The notes under the pieces are model-generated. The model did no database searches. It was not told the origin of the DNA and was given only the letters and a program-made list of their open reading frames with translations. DNA of 64,000 nucleotides from Entomomonas sp. E2T0 (GTDB lineage: Bacteria; Pseudomonadota; Gammaproteobacteria; Pseudomonadales; Pseudomonadaceae). The stretch covers positions 682,001-746,000 of the forward strand of contig NZ_CP094972.1 of assembly GCF_025985425.1 (NCBI RefSeq), read 5' to 3'. Positions 50,141-59,854 of the stretch are shown piece after piece. A program made the position numbers and the translations under genes. Position 1 is the stretch's first letter; the number at the start of each line of letters is the position of its first letter.

Positions 50141-51101
50141 ACTTTTACAGATCGCCCAATTAACCACAGTTAGTGGCTTAATTTTATTGCTCATTGGCTG
50201 TCAGTCTAATGACACTACAGACGATGACAGCTATCAAAAAGTAGCTAAAACTTCTCACTCTGGTCAATATGTACGTCCTTTAAAAGATGGTGCGCCATGG
50301 TGGGATGTAGATGTATCTAATATTCCTGATGCCACACCCACCCCTCATACAGGGGCATACAAAAAAAATCCTTATACCGTATTAGGTAAAACTTATTACC
50401 CAAAAAGCTCTGCAACAGGCTATAAAGAAGTTGGTATGGCCTCTTGGTATGGCACCAAATTCCACGGACAAGCCACAGCTAATGGTGAGCCTTATGATCT
50501 ATATGGCATGACAGCTGCCCATAAAACACTACCATTGCCTAGTTATGTAAAAGTAACTAACCTAGAAAATAACCGCAGTGTTATATTAAGGGTTAACGAT
50601 CGTGGTCCATTCCATTCAGATCGCATTATTGACTTATCTTTTGCGGCAGCTAAAAAGCTAGGTTATGCTGATACAGGTACTGCCAAAGTGAGAGTTGAAA
50701 GCATTGATCCGCAACAATGGGGCAACAACAAAAACTCAACTGTTGCTCAGCAAAAACCTCAAACATCACTCACTGTAACCACTCAACCTGTTGATAATGC
50801 GCCAGTGAGTGAATACCAACCACCAGCAAACCAACATGCAACTGCAGATAGCAATAATCCGCAAAAAGGGCTTTACTTACAAGTAGGCGCTTTTGCTAAT
50901 CCTGATGCTGCGGAACTGTTAAGACAACGCTTAGTCAAAGTGACTGATGTACCTGTTTTTATCAGCTCTGTATTACATGGAGCTCAACAATTATACCGTG
51001 TTCGTTTAGGCCCTTTACCTAATCAACATGAAACATTTAAAACCCAAGAGGCTATTCGTGTAGCAAACTTAGGTCAATCAACACTCGTTAAGCAAGACTA
51101 A
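50133..51101 (+). CDS. rlpA: Septal ring lytic transglycosylase RlpA
   Basis: An outer-membrane lipoprotein of 322 residues acting on stem-less glycan strands. The signal peptide ends in the lipobox LIGC (Cys about residue 23). A double-psi beta-barrel domain follows (about 100-190; GMASWYGTKFHGQATANGE, then VILRVNDRGPF and RIIDLSFAAA), then a Gln/Pro-rich linker and a C-terminal SPOR domain (about 245-320; LYLQVGAFANPDAAELLRQR) for septal peptidoglycan. It overlaps the end of mltB by eight bases. Confidence 0.95.
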   Translation: MTKLLQIAQLTTVSGLILLLIGCQSNDTTDDDSYQKVAKTSHSGQYVRPLKDGAPWWDVDVSNIPDATPTPHTGAYKKNPYTVLGKTYYPKSSATGYKEVGMASWYGTKFHGQATANGEPYDLYGMTAAHKTLPLPSYVKVTNLENNRSVILRVNDRGPFHSDRIIDLSFAAAKKLGYADTGTAKVRVESIDPQQWGNNKNSTVAQQKPQTSLTVTTQPVDNAPVSEYQPPANQHATADSNNPQKGLYLQVGAFANPDAAELLRQRLVKVTDVPVFISSVLHGAQQLYRVRLGPLPNQHETFKTQEAIRVANLGQSTLVKQD

Positions 51102-51132
51102 CTTTTATTAACACTAATTAATTTTGAAGAAT

Positions 51133-52296
51133 ATGAAAATAACCCAATTTATCCAACGTTTTACATTATCAGCCACGTTTCTATTCAGTGCTTGCTTTGC
51201 TCATGCCCAAGAAATCACCCCTGCACCACCGCAGCTAGCAGCTAAATCCTATGTATTAATAGATGCTGCAACAGGGCAAGTGTTAATTAATAATAATGGT
51301 GACCAACGTTTACCTCCTGCAAGCTTAACTAAACTAATGACCGCTTATTTGGCTACTTTAGAAATGAAAAAAGGCCAAGTTAGACCTACAGACTTAGTGA
51401 CTATCAGTGAGAAAGCATGGCGTACTGGTGGTTCTAAAATGTTTATTGAAGTAGGTAAAAAAGTATCATTAGAAGACCTTTTGCATGGCATTATTATTCA
51501 ATCAGGTAATGATGCTAGCGTTGCAGTTGCAGAATACTTAGCTGGTAGTGAAGATGTGTTTGCACAACTTATGAATAAAACTGCTCAACAACTAGGAATG
51601 AATAACTCACACTTTATGAATGCAACTGGTCTTCCCAACCCAGATCACTACTCTTCTGCACATGATATGGGCATCCTAGCTAGAGCCATTATCTATGAAG
51701 ACCCTGCACACTATGCAATTTATAGCCAAAAAGAGTTTCTTTGGAACAATATCAAGCAACCTAACCGTAACCTTTTACTATGGAGAGATAATACAGTAGA
51801 TGGTTTAAAAACAGGTCACACAGAAGAAGCGGGATTCTGTATGGTAGCTTCTGCTAAACGTAATGATCTACGTTTAATTGCAGTATTATTTGGCACTGCA
51901 AACGAGAAAGCACGTGCAGAAGAAACACAAAAACTATTAACCTATGGTTTCCGTTTCTATGAAAACAGAACTTTCTATAAGAAAGGTGATCAGTTATCCA
52001 GTCTAAAAGTTTGGAAAGGTGCTGCTTCTGAAGTACAAGCAGGTTTAGCACAAGATATTTCATTAACATTGCTAAGAAATCAGTTTACAGGCTTACATGC
52101 TCAAGTAACCACAGCAAAACAATTAATTGCTCCTGTTAAGGCAGGACAAGTAGTAGGTAAAGTAGAAATTAAAACAGCGAACAATCAAGTTATTTATAGT
52201 ACTGATTTAGTGGCTTTACAAACTGTAGAACCAGGTGGTTTCTTTAAACGTATATGGGATAGCATTGTATTATTCTTTAAAGGGTTATTTAACTAA
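51133..52296 (+). CDS. dacC: D-alanyl-D-alanine carboxypeptidase (PBP5/6 type)
   Basis: A class C low-mass PBP that trims pentapeptide stems. It has a signal peptide (cleavage near AHA-QE), the SxxK motif SLTK (Ser64, Lys67), the SGN motif in IQSGNDASVA and the KTG motif in GLKTGHTEEAG, then a PBP5-like C-terminal beta domain (about 270-360) and an amphipathic terminal helix, FFKRIWDSIVLFFKGLF, for membrane anchoring. I use the ATG at 51133; the in-frame TTG at 51124 lies inside the GAAGAA ribosome-binding region. The order matches PA3999 (dacC); dacA is an equally fair name. Confidence 0.95.
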   Translation: MKITQFIQRFTLSATFLFSACFAHAQEITPAPPQLAAKSYVLIDAATGQVLINNNGDQRLPPASLTKLMTAYLATLEMKKGQVRPTDLVTISEKAWRTGGSKMFIEVGKKVSLEDLLHGIIIQSGNDASVAVAEYLAGSEDVFAQLMNKTAQQLGMNNSHFMNATGLPNPDHYSSAHDMGILARAIIYEDPAHYAIYSQKEFLWNNIKQPNRNLLLWRDNTVDGLKTGHTEEAGFCMVASAKRNDLRLIAVLFGTANEKARAEETQKLLTYGFRFYENRTFYKKGDQLSSLKVWKGAASEVQAGLAQDISLTLLRNQFTGLHAQVTTAKQLIAPVKAGQVVGKVEIKTANNQVIYSTDLVALQTVEPGGFFKRIWDSIVLFFKGLFN

Positions 52297-52305
52297 GGTG
52301 AATTT

Positions 52306-52578
52306 ATGACCAATCAAGAACCACCTAAAATTGAGTTTCCTTGTGAAAATTATGGCATTAAAGTCATTGGTGATGCCCATGATGAGTTTAAGCAATTAGT
52401 GGTTGATATTATTCGTAAACATGCCCCTGACTTTGATGAATCAACCATCACTGATCAATACAGCAGCAATGGTAAATACCACTCATTACGTATGTCTATC
52501 ACAGCTACAGGTATTCCTCAGCTACAAGCCATTCATGATGACTTAAAGGCAACAGGACGTGTTCATATGGTATTGTAA
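52306..52578 (+). CDS. ybeD: YbeD (DUF493) family protein
   Basis: A 90-residue ferredoxin-like-fold protein with the DUF493 pattern [15 protein letters not shown] and [11 protein letters not shown]. It has ACT-like topology and probably a regulatory role; the function is unproven. It sits between dacC and lipB as in most gammaproteobacteria, and its stop overlaps the lipB start by one base (TAATG), suggesting a link with lipoate metabolism or simply coupling. Confidence 0.93.
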   Translation: MTNQEPPKIEFPCENYGIKVIGDAHDEFKQLVVDIIRKHAPDFDESTITDQYSSNGKYHSLRMSITATGIPQLQAIHDDLKATGRVHMVL

Positions 52579-53225
52579 TGAGTGCAGATTCACTTATTAT
52601 TCGTGAGTTAGGCATACAGCCCTATGAAGCTGTATGGCACTCCATGCAAGATTTTACCAATAACCGAACAGAGCAAACCCAAGATGAGGTTTGGTTATTG
52701 CAACATGAACCTGTTTTCACCCAAGGCACAGCAGGTAAAGCAGAACATTTGCTAATGCCAGGTGATATTCCTGTTGTACAATCAGATCGAGGTGGGCAAG
52801 TAACCTATCATGGCCCTGGTCAATTGATTGGTTACTTAATGATCGATGTCAAGCGCCACCATTTAGGCCCTAGAACACTAGTAACCGCTATCGAAAATAG
52901 TTTAATTGATCTACTAACTTCTTATGGTATTAAGTCATATGCTAAAGCAGATGCACCAGGAGTCTATGTAGATGATGCAAAAATAGCTTCATTAGGCTTA
53001 AGAATCCGTCGTAATGCTTCATTCCATGGTTTTGCATTGAATGCTCAAATGAACTTAGAACCATTTTCTCGTATTAATCCCTGCGGTTATGCAGGTATGC
53101 GGATGACCCAATTAAGTGATTTTATTGGTGATGTCGATTTTGATGATTTAATTAAACGAGTAATAGCACAATTTGTTAACAAACTAGCCTATAGCCAAGT
53201 TAATTATCTTTCAGTCAAAGAATAA
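52578..53225 (+). CDS. lipB: Octanoyl-ACP:protein N-octanoyltransferase
   Basis: LipB transfers octanoate from acyl carrier protein to lipoyl domains, first step of lipoate assembly. The 215-residue protein has the family marks [39 protein letters not shown], the catalytic Lys in [13 protein letters not shown], and the catalytic Cys169 in INPCGYAGM. It is the last gene of the rightward ybeD-lipB unit. Its usual partner lipA is 4.9 kb away, separated by the MacAB-type operon. Confidence 0.97.
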   Translation: MSADSLIIRELGIQPYEAVWHSMQDFTNNRTEQTQDEVWLLQHEPVFTQGTAGKAEHLLMPGDIPVVQSDRGGQVTYHGPGQLIGYLMIDVKRHHLGPRTLVTAIENSLIDLLTSYGIKSYAKADAPGVYVDDAKIASLGLRIRRNASFHGFALNAQMNLEPFSRINPCGYAGMRMTQLSDFIGDVDFDDLIKRVIAQFVNKLAYSQVNYLSVKE

Positions 53226-53392
53226 ATACTCTTATCAATCCATTTTCTTATCTCAAAATGAATAATCCTATTACTTATAAATTTACATTAAATTACTTAA
53301 TGTAAAGAATGGGTAAGGTTTTGGTAAATCCTTAAATTTCCAAAAAATATTCTTGTATCATTACCTTAACTTAATCTGTACTGCTGGGAGTA

Positions 53393-54568
53393 ATGATGAA
53401 ACAGGGGAAAAAAATCACCATTTCTATATTGGTATTAATAGCTATAGTCACTGCTATTTATTTTCTTTTTTTTAATAAAAAAGAACAAATAAGCTATCTC
53501 ACAGAAAAAGTAGTTATCGGCAATATTAAACGTACCGTTAATACCACAGGTGAAATAGGTGCCAAACAAATTGTAACCGTTGGTGCGCAAGTTTCTGGTC
53601 AAATACAAAAGCTCTATGTCTCCTTAGGGCAACAGATTAAAAAAGGTGACATGATTGCAGAGATTGACTCTACTACCCAAGAAAATGAGCTTAATATCAA
53701 TAAAGCTAAATTAGAGTCATACAAAACTCAATTAGAAGCTAAGAAAATAGCCTTAGTCGTTGCGCAAAAGAAATATAATCGTGAAAAAAGCTTAAAAGCT
53801 AAAAATGCTACTTCTGATGAAAATTTAGACAGTGCTAATGACGCGTTAGCAACAGCCAAAGCAAATGTTGCTGATTTAGAATCGTTAATCATACAAACCC
53901 AAATCTCAGTAAATACAGCTGAAACTAACTTAGGTTATACCAAAATAGTGGCTCCTTTTGATGGTACGATAGTTTCTGTACCTGTTGAAGAAGGTCAAAC
54001 CGTTAACTCTAATCAAACTACCCCAACAATAGTACAGATTGCTGATTTGAGTAAAATGGAAATCAAGATGCAAATCTCTGAAGGAGATATCACTAAAATA
54101 AAGCCTGGTATGGAAGTAACTTATACAATTCTTTCTGAACCTACTAAAATCTTTAAAGGCCAACTAGACACTCTAGACCCAGGTCTAACTACGTTAACTG
54201 CTGGGACTTATACAGGTACCACAGATTCTAGTACTGCTGTTTACTACTATGGTAATTTAGTAGTGCCTAATGAAGAAGGTACACTACGCATCGGTATGAC
54301 CACCCAAAACACTATCACTATTGCTAGTAAAGATAATGTCCTCATAGTACCTACCATTACACTCAACACAGTTGGCGATAAAAACTATGTCTATACTTTA
54401 GAAGCAGGTAATAAGGTAGTAGAAAAAGAAGTGACGGTAGGTCTATCAGACAGTATGAACACAGAAATCATCTCTGGCCTTAAAGAAGGTGAAAAGGTTA
54501 TTTCAGCCCAAATGGCTAGTACAGAAATAACTGCCGCCAGCAGTAAAAATACCAGAATGAGGTTATAA
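53393..54568 (+). CDS. macA: MacA-type periplasmic adaptor
   Basis: A membrane-fusion protein of 391 residues for the tripartite pump. One N-terminal span (about residues 9-28), a biotinyl-lipoyl half-domain (VTVGAQVSGQIQKLYVSLGQ), a coiled-coil hairpin (about 95-175) and the second lipoyl half (IVAPFDGTIVSVPVEEGQTV), then a beta-barrel and membrane-proximal domain. GGGAG lies just upstream of two adjacent ATGs (53393 and 53396). It is closest in kind to MacA and to Pseudomonas PvdR. The gene begins after a 167-base gap from lipB that probably contains the operon promoter. Confidence 0.92.
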   Translation: MMKQGKKITISILVLIAIVTAIYFLFFNKKEQISYLTEKVVIGNIKRTVNTTGEIGAKQIVTVGAQVSGQIQKLYVSLGQQIKKGDMIAEIDSTTQENELNINKAKLESYKTQLEAKKIALVVAQKKYNREKSLKAKNATSDENLDSANDALATAKANVADLESLIIQTQISVNTAETNLGYTKIVAPFDGTIVSVPVEEGQTVNSNQTTPTIVQIADLSKMEIKMQISEGDITKIKPGMEVTYTILSEPTKIFKGQLDTLDPGLTTLTAGTYTGTTDSSTAVYYYGNLVVPNEEGTLRIGMTTQNTITIASKDNVLIVPTITLNTVGDKNYVYTLEAGNKVVEKEVTVGLSDSMNTEIISGLKEGEKVISAQMASTEITAASSKNTRMRL

Positions 54569-54570
54569 AT

Positions 54571-56511
54571 ATGACAATGATAGAAGTTAAAAACCTCAAT
54601 AAATATTTTGGAGAAGGTAATAATCGTGTTCATATCCTGAAAGATATTAACCTTGAGATAGAAAAAGGTGACTTCATTGCAATCATAGGACAATCAGGAT
54701 CAGGCAAATCTACTCTTATGAATGTGCTTGGTTGTTTAGATACACCTACTTCTGGTTCTTATGCTATCGATGGCATAAAAACGGAAGAAATGGATCATAA
54801 TGAACTTGCCAAAATGCGTAGTAAAAAATTTGGCTTTATCTTTCAACGTTATAACCTGTTAAGTACTTTAACTGCAGAAAATAATGTGGCTCTGCCTGCT
54901 GTTTACTTAGGCTTAGACTACAACCAACGCTCCAAACGAGCTAAGGAAATACTCACTAGCTTAGGATTAAGCGATAAAACCCAAAACAAACCTAATGAAC
55001 TCTCTGGTGGCCAACAACAGCGCGTGAGTATTGCTCGTGCGTTAATGAATGGTGGCGAAATTATTCTCGCTGATGAACCAACAGGCGCACTGGATTCTAA
55101 AAGTGGTGAAATGGTCATGGAGATTTTGCAAGACCTCCATAAACAAGGCCATACCATTATTTTAGTCACCCATGATGCGCATATTGCCAATTTTGCTAAT
55201 CGTGTTATAGAAATTAAAGATGGCATTATCGTCAGTGATCAACGTAAAGCTGATGATATTGTAAAAACAGAGGCCGCCAAGCCAACCAAAGAACGTAATA
55301 GTTTTATGTTCTATAAAGACCAATTTATAGAGTCTTTTAAAATGTCTGTACAAGCAATCATAGCTCATAAAATGCGCTCTATGCTCACTATGCTTGGTAT
55401 TATTATAGGTATAGCTTCTGTTGTATCTGTTGTTGCGCTGGGCCGTGGCTCACAGGAAAAAATCCTAACTGATATCAACTCCATGGGTACTAACACTATC
55501 AATATCTATCCTGGTAAAGGCTTTGGTGATATGAGATCAGGTAGAGTTAAAACCTTAACAGTAGATGACTCTGATGTATTAGCTAAGCAAAGTTATTTGA
55601 CCAGCTCAACCCCTGTTAGCTCTGCTAGTGGCGTTTTAGTCTATGGTAATATCTCAGTAAATGGTCAACTAAGCGGTGTAAGTGAACAATACTTTGATGT
55701 AAAAGGCTTAGAGATAAAACAAGGCCGTTTCTTTAACAAACAGGATGTACAAAACAACAGCTCCGTAGTTGTTATTGACCCTAATACACAGAAGAAACTT
55801 TTTACTAATGGCGAAAACCCTATAGGGAAGGTTGTTGTGCTTAATAAAAAGCCATTAGAAATAATAGGTGTAACTAAAGAACAAAAAACTGTTTTTGGTA
55901 ATAGTGACAGCCTTAACTTATGGTCACCTTATACCACCGTAATGAATAAAATTACAGGGCAACGTTATATCAGCTCTATCACGGTAAAAGTAAGAGATGA
56001 TATAAGCTCCCAAGTGGCAGAAAAGAACTTAACCAAACTACTTACTGTTAAGCATGGTACACAAGATTTCTTTACCCAAAATACTGACAGCATTAAACAA
56101 ACCATAGAAAGCACCACCAACACAATGACTCTGCTGATTTCTTGTATTGCATTAATATCGCTAGTAGTAGGTGGCATAGGTGTAATGAATATTATGCTAG
56201 TATCTGTAACAGAACGTACCAAAGAAATTGGTATTCGTATGGCGATAGGCGCAAGACAACACAATATCCTAGAGCAATTTCTTATTGAAGCGGTATTGAT
56301 CTGTTTAATAGGTGGTTTATTGGGTATTAGTCTTTCTTACGTAATAGGCTTTGTTTTCAACCATTTAGTTACTGGCTTTGCCATGTCATTTTCTGCTAGT
56401 TCAATCATCCTAGCGTTAGGTTGCTCTTCGCTGATTGGTATTATTTTTGGTTTTATGCCAGCCCGTAATGCCTCCCAACTCAACCCTATAGAAGCACTTT
56501 CCAGAGATTGA
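54571..56511 (+). CDS. macB: MacB-type ABC exporter
   Basis: A 646-residue fusion of an N-terminal ATPase and a membrane part. The ATPase has Walker A GQSGSGKST (about residue 36), signature [15 protein letters not shown] and Walker B IILADEPTGALDS. After a linker, one span (MLTMLGIIIGIASVVSVVAL, about 270) precedes a large periplasmic domain, and three more spans follow to the C-terminus (MSFSASSIILALG and others). It works as a mechanotransmission dimer with MacA and a TolC-like channel. Substrates may be macrolides, peptides or siderophores (PvdT type); they cannot be told from sequence. Confidence 0.94.
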   Translation: MTMIEVKNLNKYFGEGNNRVHILKDINLEIEKGDFIAIIGQSGSGKSTLMNVLGCLDTPTSGSYAIDGIKTEEMDHNELAKMRSKKFGFIFQRYNLLSTLTAENNVALPAVYLGLDYNQRSKRAKEILTSLGLSDKTQNKPNELSGGQQQRVSIARALMNGGEIILADEPTGALDSKSGEMVMEILQDLHKQGHTIILVTHDAHIANFANRVIEIKDGIIVSDQRKADDIVKTEAAKPTKERNSFMFYKDQFIESFKMSVQAIIAHKMRSMLTMLGIIIGIASVVSVVALGRGSQEKILTDINSMGTNTINIYPGKGFGDMRSGRVKTLTVDDSDVLAKQSYLTSSTPVSSASGVLVYGNISVNGQLSGVSEQYFDVKGLEIKQGRFFNKQDVQNNSSVVVIDPNTQKKLFTNGENPIGKVVVLNKKPLEIIGVTKEQKTVFGNSDSLNLWSPYTTVMNKITGQRYISSITVKVRDDISSQVAEKNLTKLLTVKHGTQDFFTQNTDSIKQTIESTTNTMTLLISCIALISLVVGGIGVMNIMLVSVTERTKEIGIRMAIGARQHNILEQFLIEAVLICLIGGLLGISLSYVIGFVFNHLVTGFAMSFSASSIILALGCSSLIGIIFGFMPARNASQLNPIEALSRD

Positions 56512-56521
56512 GGATAACCCA

Positions 56522-57892
56522 ATGAAACCAACTAAACTACTGATACTACCTCTTATCCTATCCAGTCTTGTAATGGGCTGTGCTACCACTAACAACCCTG
56601 ATCAACAATTGCAACAAAGGCTACAACTTACTCAACAAATAATAGATCGCTACCAAATAGATAGCAATTGGTGGACTATCTATGGTGATAATGAGCTTAA
56701 TAAGCTGATTGAGTTAGCCTTAGCCAATAATATTGATTTTGCCCAAAGTGCTATTAATGTTAATAAAGCCCTTTACCAAGCCAACCTGATAGGTGAAGAC
56801 TTAGTACCTAGTTTTTCTGGAGGAGCTAGTGGTTCAGCCAGTAAAAATATCAAACAAGGTGGTGATAGCAATAGAACTGTGGGTGGTAACTTATCCTTAA
56901 GTTATGAGTTAGATTTATGGCAAAAAATAGCTGATACAGCTAGTGCTAAAGAATGGGAATATAAAGCCACTGTACAAGATTTGGAAACAGCAAGACTAAG
57001 TTTAATAAATAATGTGGTAGATGCTTACTATCAGCTTGTTTACCTTAATGAAGCCATTGCTGTTACTGAGCAAAGTATCAAGAACTACCAACAAATTAGT
57101 GCGTTAGTTAGCTTTAAATACCAATATGGTAAAGTGTCAGCTTTAGACCCTGCACAAGCAACTCAGTCTGTTTTGGGTGCTAACAACAATTTAATTGACT
57201 TAAAAAATCAACAAAAGACTGCAGAACAGACACTGCGAAACTTATTAAATTTAAAGCCAGAAGATAAGCTCACTATTAACTACCCTAGCCTGCTTGGTTT
57301 AACCTTACCAGAGGTTGATCTTAATGTTCCATTATCTGTGCTAGCTAATAGACCTGATCTAAAAGCTGCTGAGTATAGACTGGAAGAAGCATCACTCAAT
57401 AAACAAGCTACAGATAAAAGCTGGTATCCTACCATTACCCTAGGTGCAGCTATTAATTCATCTTCTGATAAGGTTAACACTGCCTTTAATGTTCCCTTTG
57501 CCTCTGGTAATGTCAGTATTGATCTGCCTTTTCTACAATGGAACAAAATAAGATGGAATATAAAACTATCAGAAGCAGAATATGAGTCTATACGTCTTTC
57601 TTTTGAGCAAAGCCTAACCACAGCACTTAATGAGGTAGATACTTATTATTACTCTTATTCTAGAACTAAAGATACTTTAGATAATACTGAGGAAAAATAT
57701 AAGTACGATCAGCAAATTAGCCAATATTATGATGATAGATACCAACAGGGGGCAGGTGAAATTTCAGATTGGCTTAATGCCCTCAATACTGAAACTAACT
57801 CAAAGATATCTCTAATCAACAACAGATACAAACTGATACAATATGAAAATATGCTTTATAAAGCTATGGCTGGACGCTACCACATACAGTAA
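56522..57892 (+). CDS. TolC/NodT-type outer-membrane efflux lipoprotein
   Basis: A 456-residue outer-membrane factor. The signal peptide ends in lipobox VMGC (Cys about residue 20), so it is lipid-anchored as in the OprM/NodT group. It has two OEP repeats, with LALANNIDFAQSAINVNKAL and RPDLKAAEYRLEEASLNKQ opening the halves, and helical coiled coils for the channel. GAGGATAA precedes the ATG. It completes the macA-macB operon and is the analogue of OpmQ in PvdRT-OpmQ. A terminator follows at once. Confidence 0.92.
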   Translation: MKPTKLLILPLILSSLVMGCATTNNPDQQLQQRLQLTQQIIDRYQIDSNWWTIYGDNELNKLIELALANNIDFAQSAINVNKALYQANLIGEDLVPSFSGGASGSASKNIKQGGDSNRTVGGNLSLSYELDLWQKIADTASAKEWEYKATVQDLETARLSLINNVVDAYYQLVYLNEAIAVTEQSIKNYQQISALVSFKYQYGKVSALDPAQATQSVLGANNNLIDLKNQQKTAEQTLRNLLNLKPEDKLTINYPSLLGLTLPEVDLNVPLSVLANRPDLKAAEYRLEEASLNKQATDKSWYPTITLGAAINSSSDKVNTAFNVPFASGNVSIDLPFLQWNKIRWNIKLSEAEYESIRLSFEQSLTTALNEVDTYYYSYSRTKDTLDNTEEKYKYDQQISQYYDDRYQQGAGEISDWLNALNTETNSKISLINNRYKLIQYENMLYKAMAGRYHIQ

Positions 57893-57896
57893 TAAT

Positions 57897-57922
57897 AAGG
57901 GTAGTTACAACTACCCTTTTTT
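57897..57922 (+). terminator. Intrinsic terminator of the macAB-OMF operon
   Basis: An 8-bp stem AAGGGTAG (57897-57904) with CTACCCTT (57911-57918), loop TTACAA, followed by a T-run to 57922. It isolates the efflux operon from lipA. Confidence 0.9.
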
Positions 57923-58134
57923 AAGTAAACCAATTTATAACTCTCTCTTATCACTACAAAATAAAAAGTTAGAGTTTTATCTAATAGCAAATTCAAAGAA
58001 TGAGACTATAATAGTACAAAGCAAATTATAGATACCCCTAAATAGGATAAAAATTAGGTATGTTGCAAGACATAAACCTTATGTATCTTATTTAATGCTA
58101 TCTATATAAATCATTTAGATAAAGAAATTGAATT

Positions 58135-59112
58135 ATGACTATGCAAAGCGAATCACCTAACACTCCTAAAAAAGCTGTACAGGGTGTTAAATTAAAGGGG
58201 GCTGATAAAGTAGCTAGAATCCCTGTAAAAGTTATTCCTACCACTGAACTTCCTAAAAAACCTGATTGGATACGTGTTCGTATTCCAGCTACACCAGAAG
58301 TGGAAAGAGTTAAAACATTACTTCGTAAGCACCGTTTACACAGTGTTTGTGAAGAGGCCACTTGTCCTAACCTAGGTGAATGCTTTGCTTCAGGTACAGC
58401 AACCTTTATGATTATGGGTGATATCTGTACTCGTCGCTGTCCTTTCTGCGATGTTGGACATGGCCGTCCTAATCCACTTGATGCAGATGAACCTAAAAAT
58501 CTAGCCATTGCTATTGCTGATTTAGGTTTACGCTATGTTGTTATCACTTCTGTAGACCGTGATGATTTGCGTGATGGTGGTGCCCAACATTTTGCTGATT
58601 GCCTAAGAGAAATCCGTAAATTATCACCCTCTATACAGCTAGAAACGTTAGTACCTGACTATCGTGGCCGTATGGAGATTGCTTTAGATATTACAGCAAC
58701 AGAACCACCTGACGTGTTTAACCATAACTTGGAAACTGTACCTCGTTTATATAAATCATCACGTCCAGGTTCTGATTTTGAATGGTCATTAGATTTACTA
58801 CAAAACTTTAAAAAACGTGTACCTCATATCCCTACTAAATCAGGTTTAATGTTAGGCCTTGGTGAAACAGATGAAGAAATTATTGAGGTAATGGAAAGGT
58901 TAAGGGAGCATGAAGTAGATATGCTAACCCTAGGCCAATACTTACAACCTTCAAAAAATCACTTACCTGTACAACGCTTCGTACACCCAGACACCTTTGA
59001 ATGGTTTGCAGAACAAGGCAAAAAAATGGGCTTTAAAAACGTTGCGTCTGGTGCTTTAGTCCGTTCTTCTTATCATGCAGACCAACAGGCACATGGTAAA
59101 AAAGTAAGCTAA
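58135..59112 (+). CDS. lipA: Lipoyl synthase
   Basis: A radical-SAM enzyme that inserts two sulfurs into the octanoyl group on lipoyl domains. It has the auxiliary cluster cysteines Cys72, Cys77 and Cys83 ([12 protein letters not shown]) and the radical-SAM set Cys98, Cys102 and Cys105 (CTRRCPFC), followed by DVGHGRP and the C-terminal RSSYHADQ. The 325-residue length is normal. It lies after the efflux operon with about 240 bases of its own upstream region, so it is transcribed separately from lipB here. Confidence 0.98.
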   Translation: MTMQSESPNTPKKAVQGVKLKGADKVARIPVKVIPTTELPKKPDWIRVRIPATPEVERVKTLLRKHRLHSVCEEATCPNLGECFASGTATFMIMGDICTRRCPFCDVGHGRPNPLDADEPKNLAIAIADLGLRYVVITSVDRDDLRDGGAQHFADCLREIRKLSPSIQLETLVPDYRGRMEIALDITATEPPDVFNHNLETVPRLYKSSRPGSDFEWSLDLLQNFKKRVPHIPTKSGLMLGLGETDEEIIEVMERLREHEVDMLTLGQYLQPSKNHLPVQRFVHPDTFEWFAEQGKKMGFKNVASGALVRSSYHADQQAHGKKVS

Positions 59113-59127
59113 TTCTCCTTAGTTAAT

Positions 59128-59168
59128 AAAAAACGGGCTATTTAACCACATCAATAGCCCGTTTTTTT
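59128..59168 (+). terminator. Intrinsic terminator after lipA
   Basis: A 14-bp stem, AAAAAACGGGCTAT (59128-59141) with ATAGCCCGTTTTTT (59154-59167), around a 12-base loop and followed by T. Confidence 0.94.
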
Positions 59169-59283
59169 CTGTCTAAATAAAATGCAATAAAAATGATAAA
59201 TATTTGCATTTACAATAACATAGCTTTATTTAATGAATTAGTCTGATTTACTGGTAATTTAAAAAAATAACGACTAAACTTAA

Positions 59284-59337
59284 TACCAATGGTATAAATT
59301 AATTTCTAATAAATAACGCTCCTTTAGCGTTAAGGAG
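59284..59337 (+). promoter_or_regulatory. Ferritin leader: dyad and two competing hairpins over the ribosome-binding site
   Basis: ATACCAATGGTAT at 59284-59296 is a dyad overlapping a possible -10 (TATAAAT). Downstream, AACGCT (59315-59320) can pair with AGCGTT (59326-59331). Alternatively CTCCTT (59319-59324) pairs exactly with AAGGAG (59332-59337), the ribosome-binding site of the ferritin gene. The two stems share bases, so only one can form. The first leaves the site free and the second hides it. Regulation by iron or a small RNA is inference. Confidence 0.45.
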
Positions 59338-59344
59338 AGACTAA

Positions 59345-59809
59345 ATGCGTGGTAATCCTGAAGTTATCGATTATTTAAATAAACTACTAACAGGTGAACT
59401 GGCTGCTCGTGACCAATATTTTATTCATTCCAGAATGTATGATGACTGGGATTTTAAGAAATTATATGAACGTCTTAATCATGAAATGGAAGAAGAAACT
59501 GATCATGCAGACCAGATTATGCGACGTATTCTCTTCTTAGAGGGCAAACCAAATATGCGTCCTGATGAAATTAATATTGGGACAACTGTACCTGAAATGC
59601 TAGAGTTTGATTTACGATTAGAGCTACATGTACGCCAAGCATTAGTTGATGGTATTAAACTCTGTGAAGAAAAAGGTGATTTTGTAAGCCGTGACATGCT
59701 CCGTAATCAATTAAAAGATACCGAAGAAGACCATGCTTACTGGTTAGAAAAACAACTTGGTTTAATTGAAAAGATGGGTTTGGAAAATTACCATCAATCC
59801 CAAGTGTAA
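59345..59809 (+). CDS. bfr: Bacterial ferritin (BfrA/FtnA type, annotated as bacterioferritin)
   Basis: A 154-residue four-helix ferritin that oxidises and stores iron in a 24-subunit shell. The diiron ligands are present: Glu18, Glu51, His54, Glu93, Glu126 and His129 (TEEDHA). The haem ligand of true bacterioferritins, Met52 in E. coli, is Thr here (EMEEETDHA), as in P. aeruginosa PA4235, which was first called BfrA and later FtnA. It is therefore probably a haem-free or poorly haem-binding ferritin. AAGGAGAG precedes the ATG and may be controlled by a hairpin. Confidence 0.93.
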   Translation: MRGNPEVIDYLNKLLTGELAARDQYFIHSRMYDDWDFKKLYERLNHEMEEETDHADQIMRRILFLEGKPNMRPDEINIGTTVPEMLEFDLRLELHVRQALVDGIKLCEEKGDFVSRDMLRNQLKDTEEDHAYWLEKQLGLIEKMGLENYHQSQV

Positions 59810-59826
59810 TTTTTCGATTAATTGCT

Positions 59827-59854
59827 AAAACCCATCTTAAACGATGGGTTTTTT
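59827..59854. terminator. Bidirectional terminator (ferritin / waaC)
   Basis: AAAACCCATC (59827-59836) pairs with GATGGGTTTT (59843-59852) around a 6-base loop, with a T-run to 59854 on the plus side and A-run opposite. It serves the convergent ferritin and waaC genes; the waaC stop lies in the loop. Confidence 0.92.

Noticed and set aside
57843-58031. 62-codon frame at the end of the efflux operon
   Set aside because: It begins inside the outer-membrane factor gene in another frame and runs across the operon terminator.
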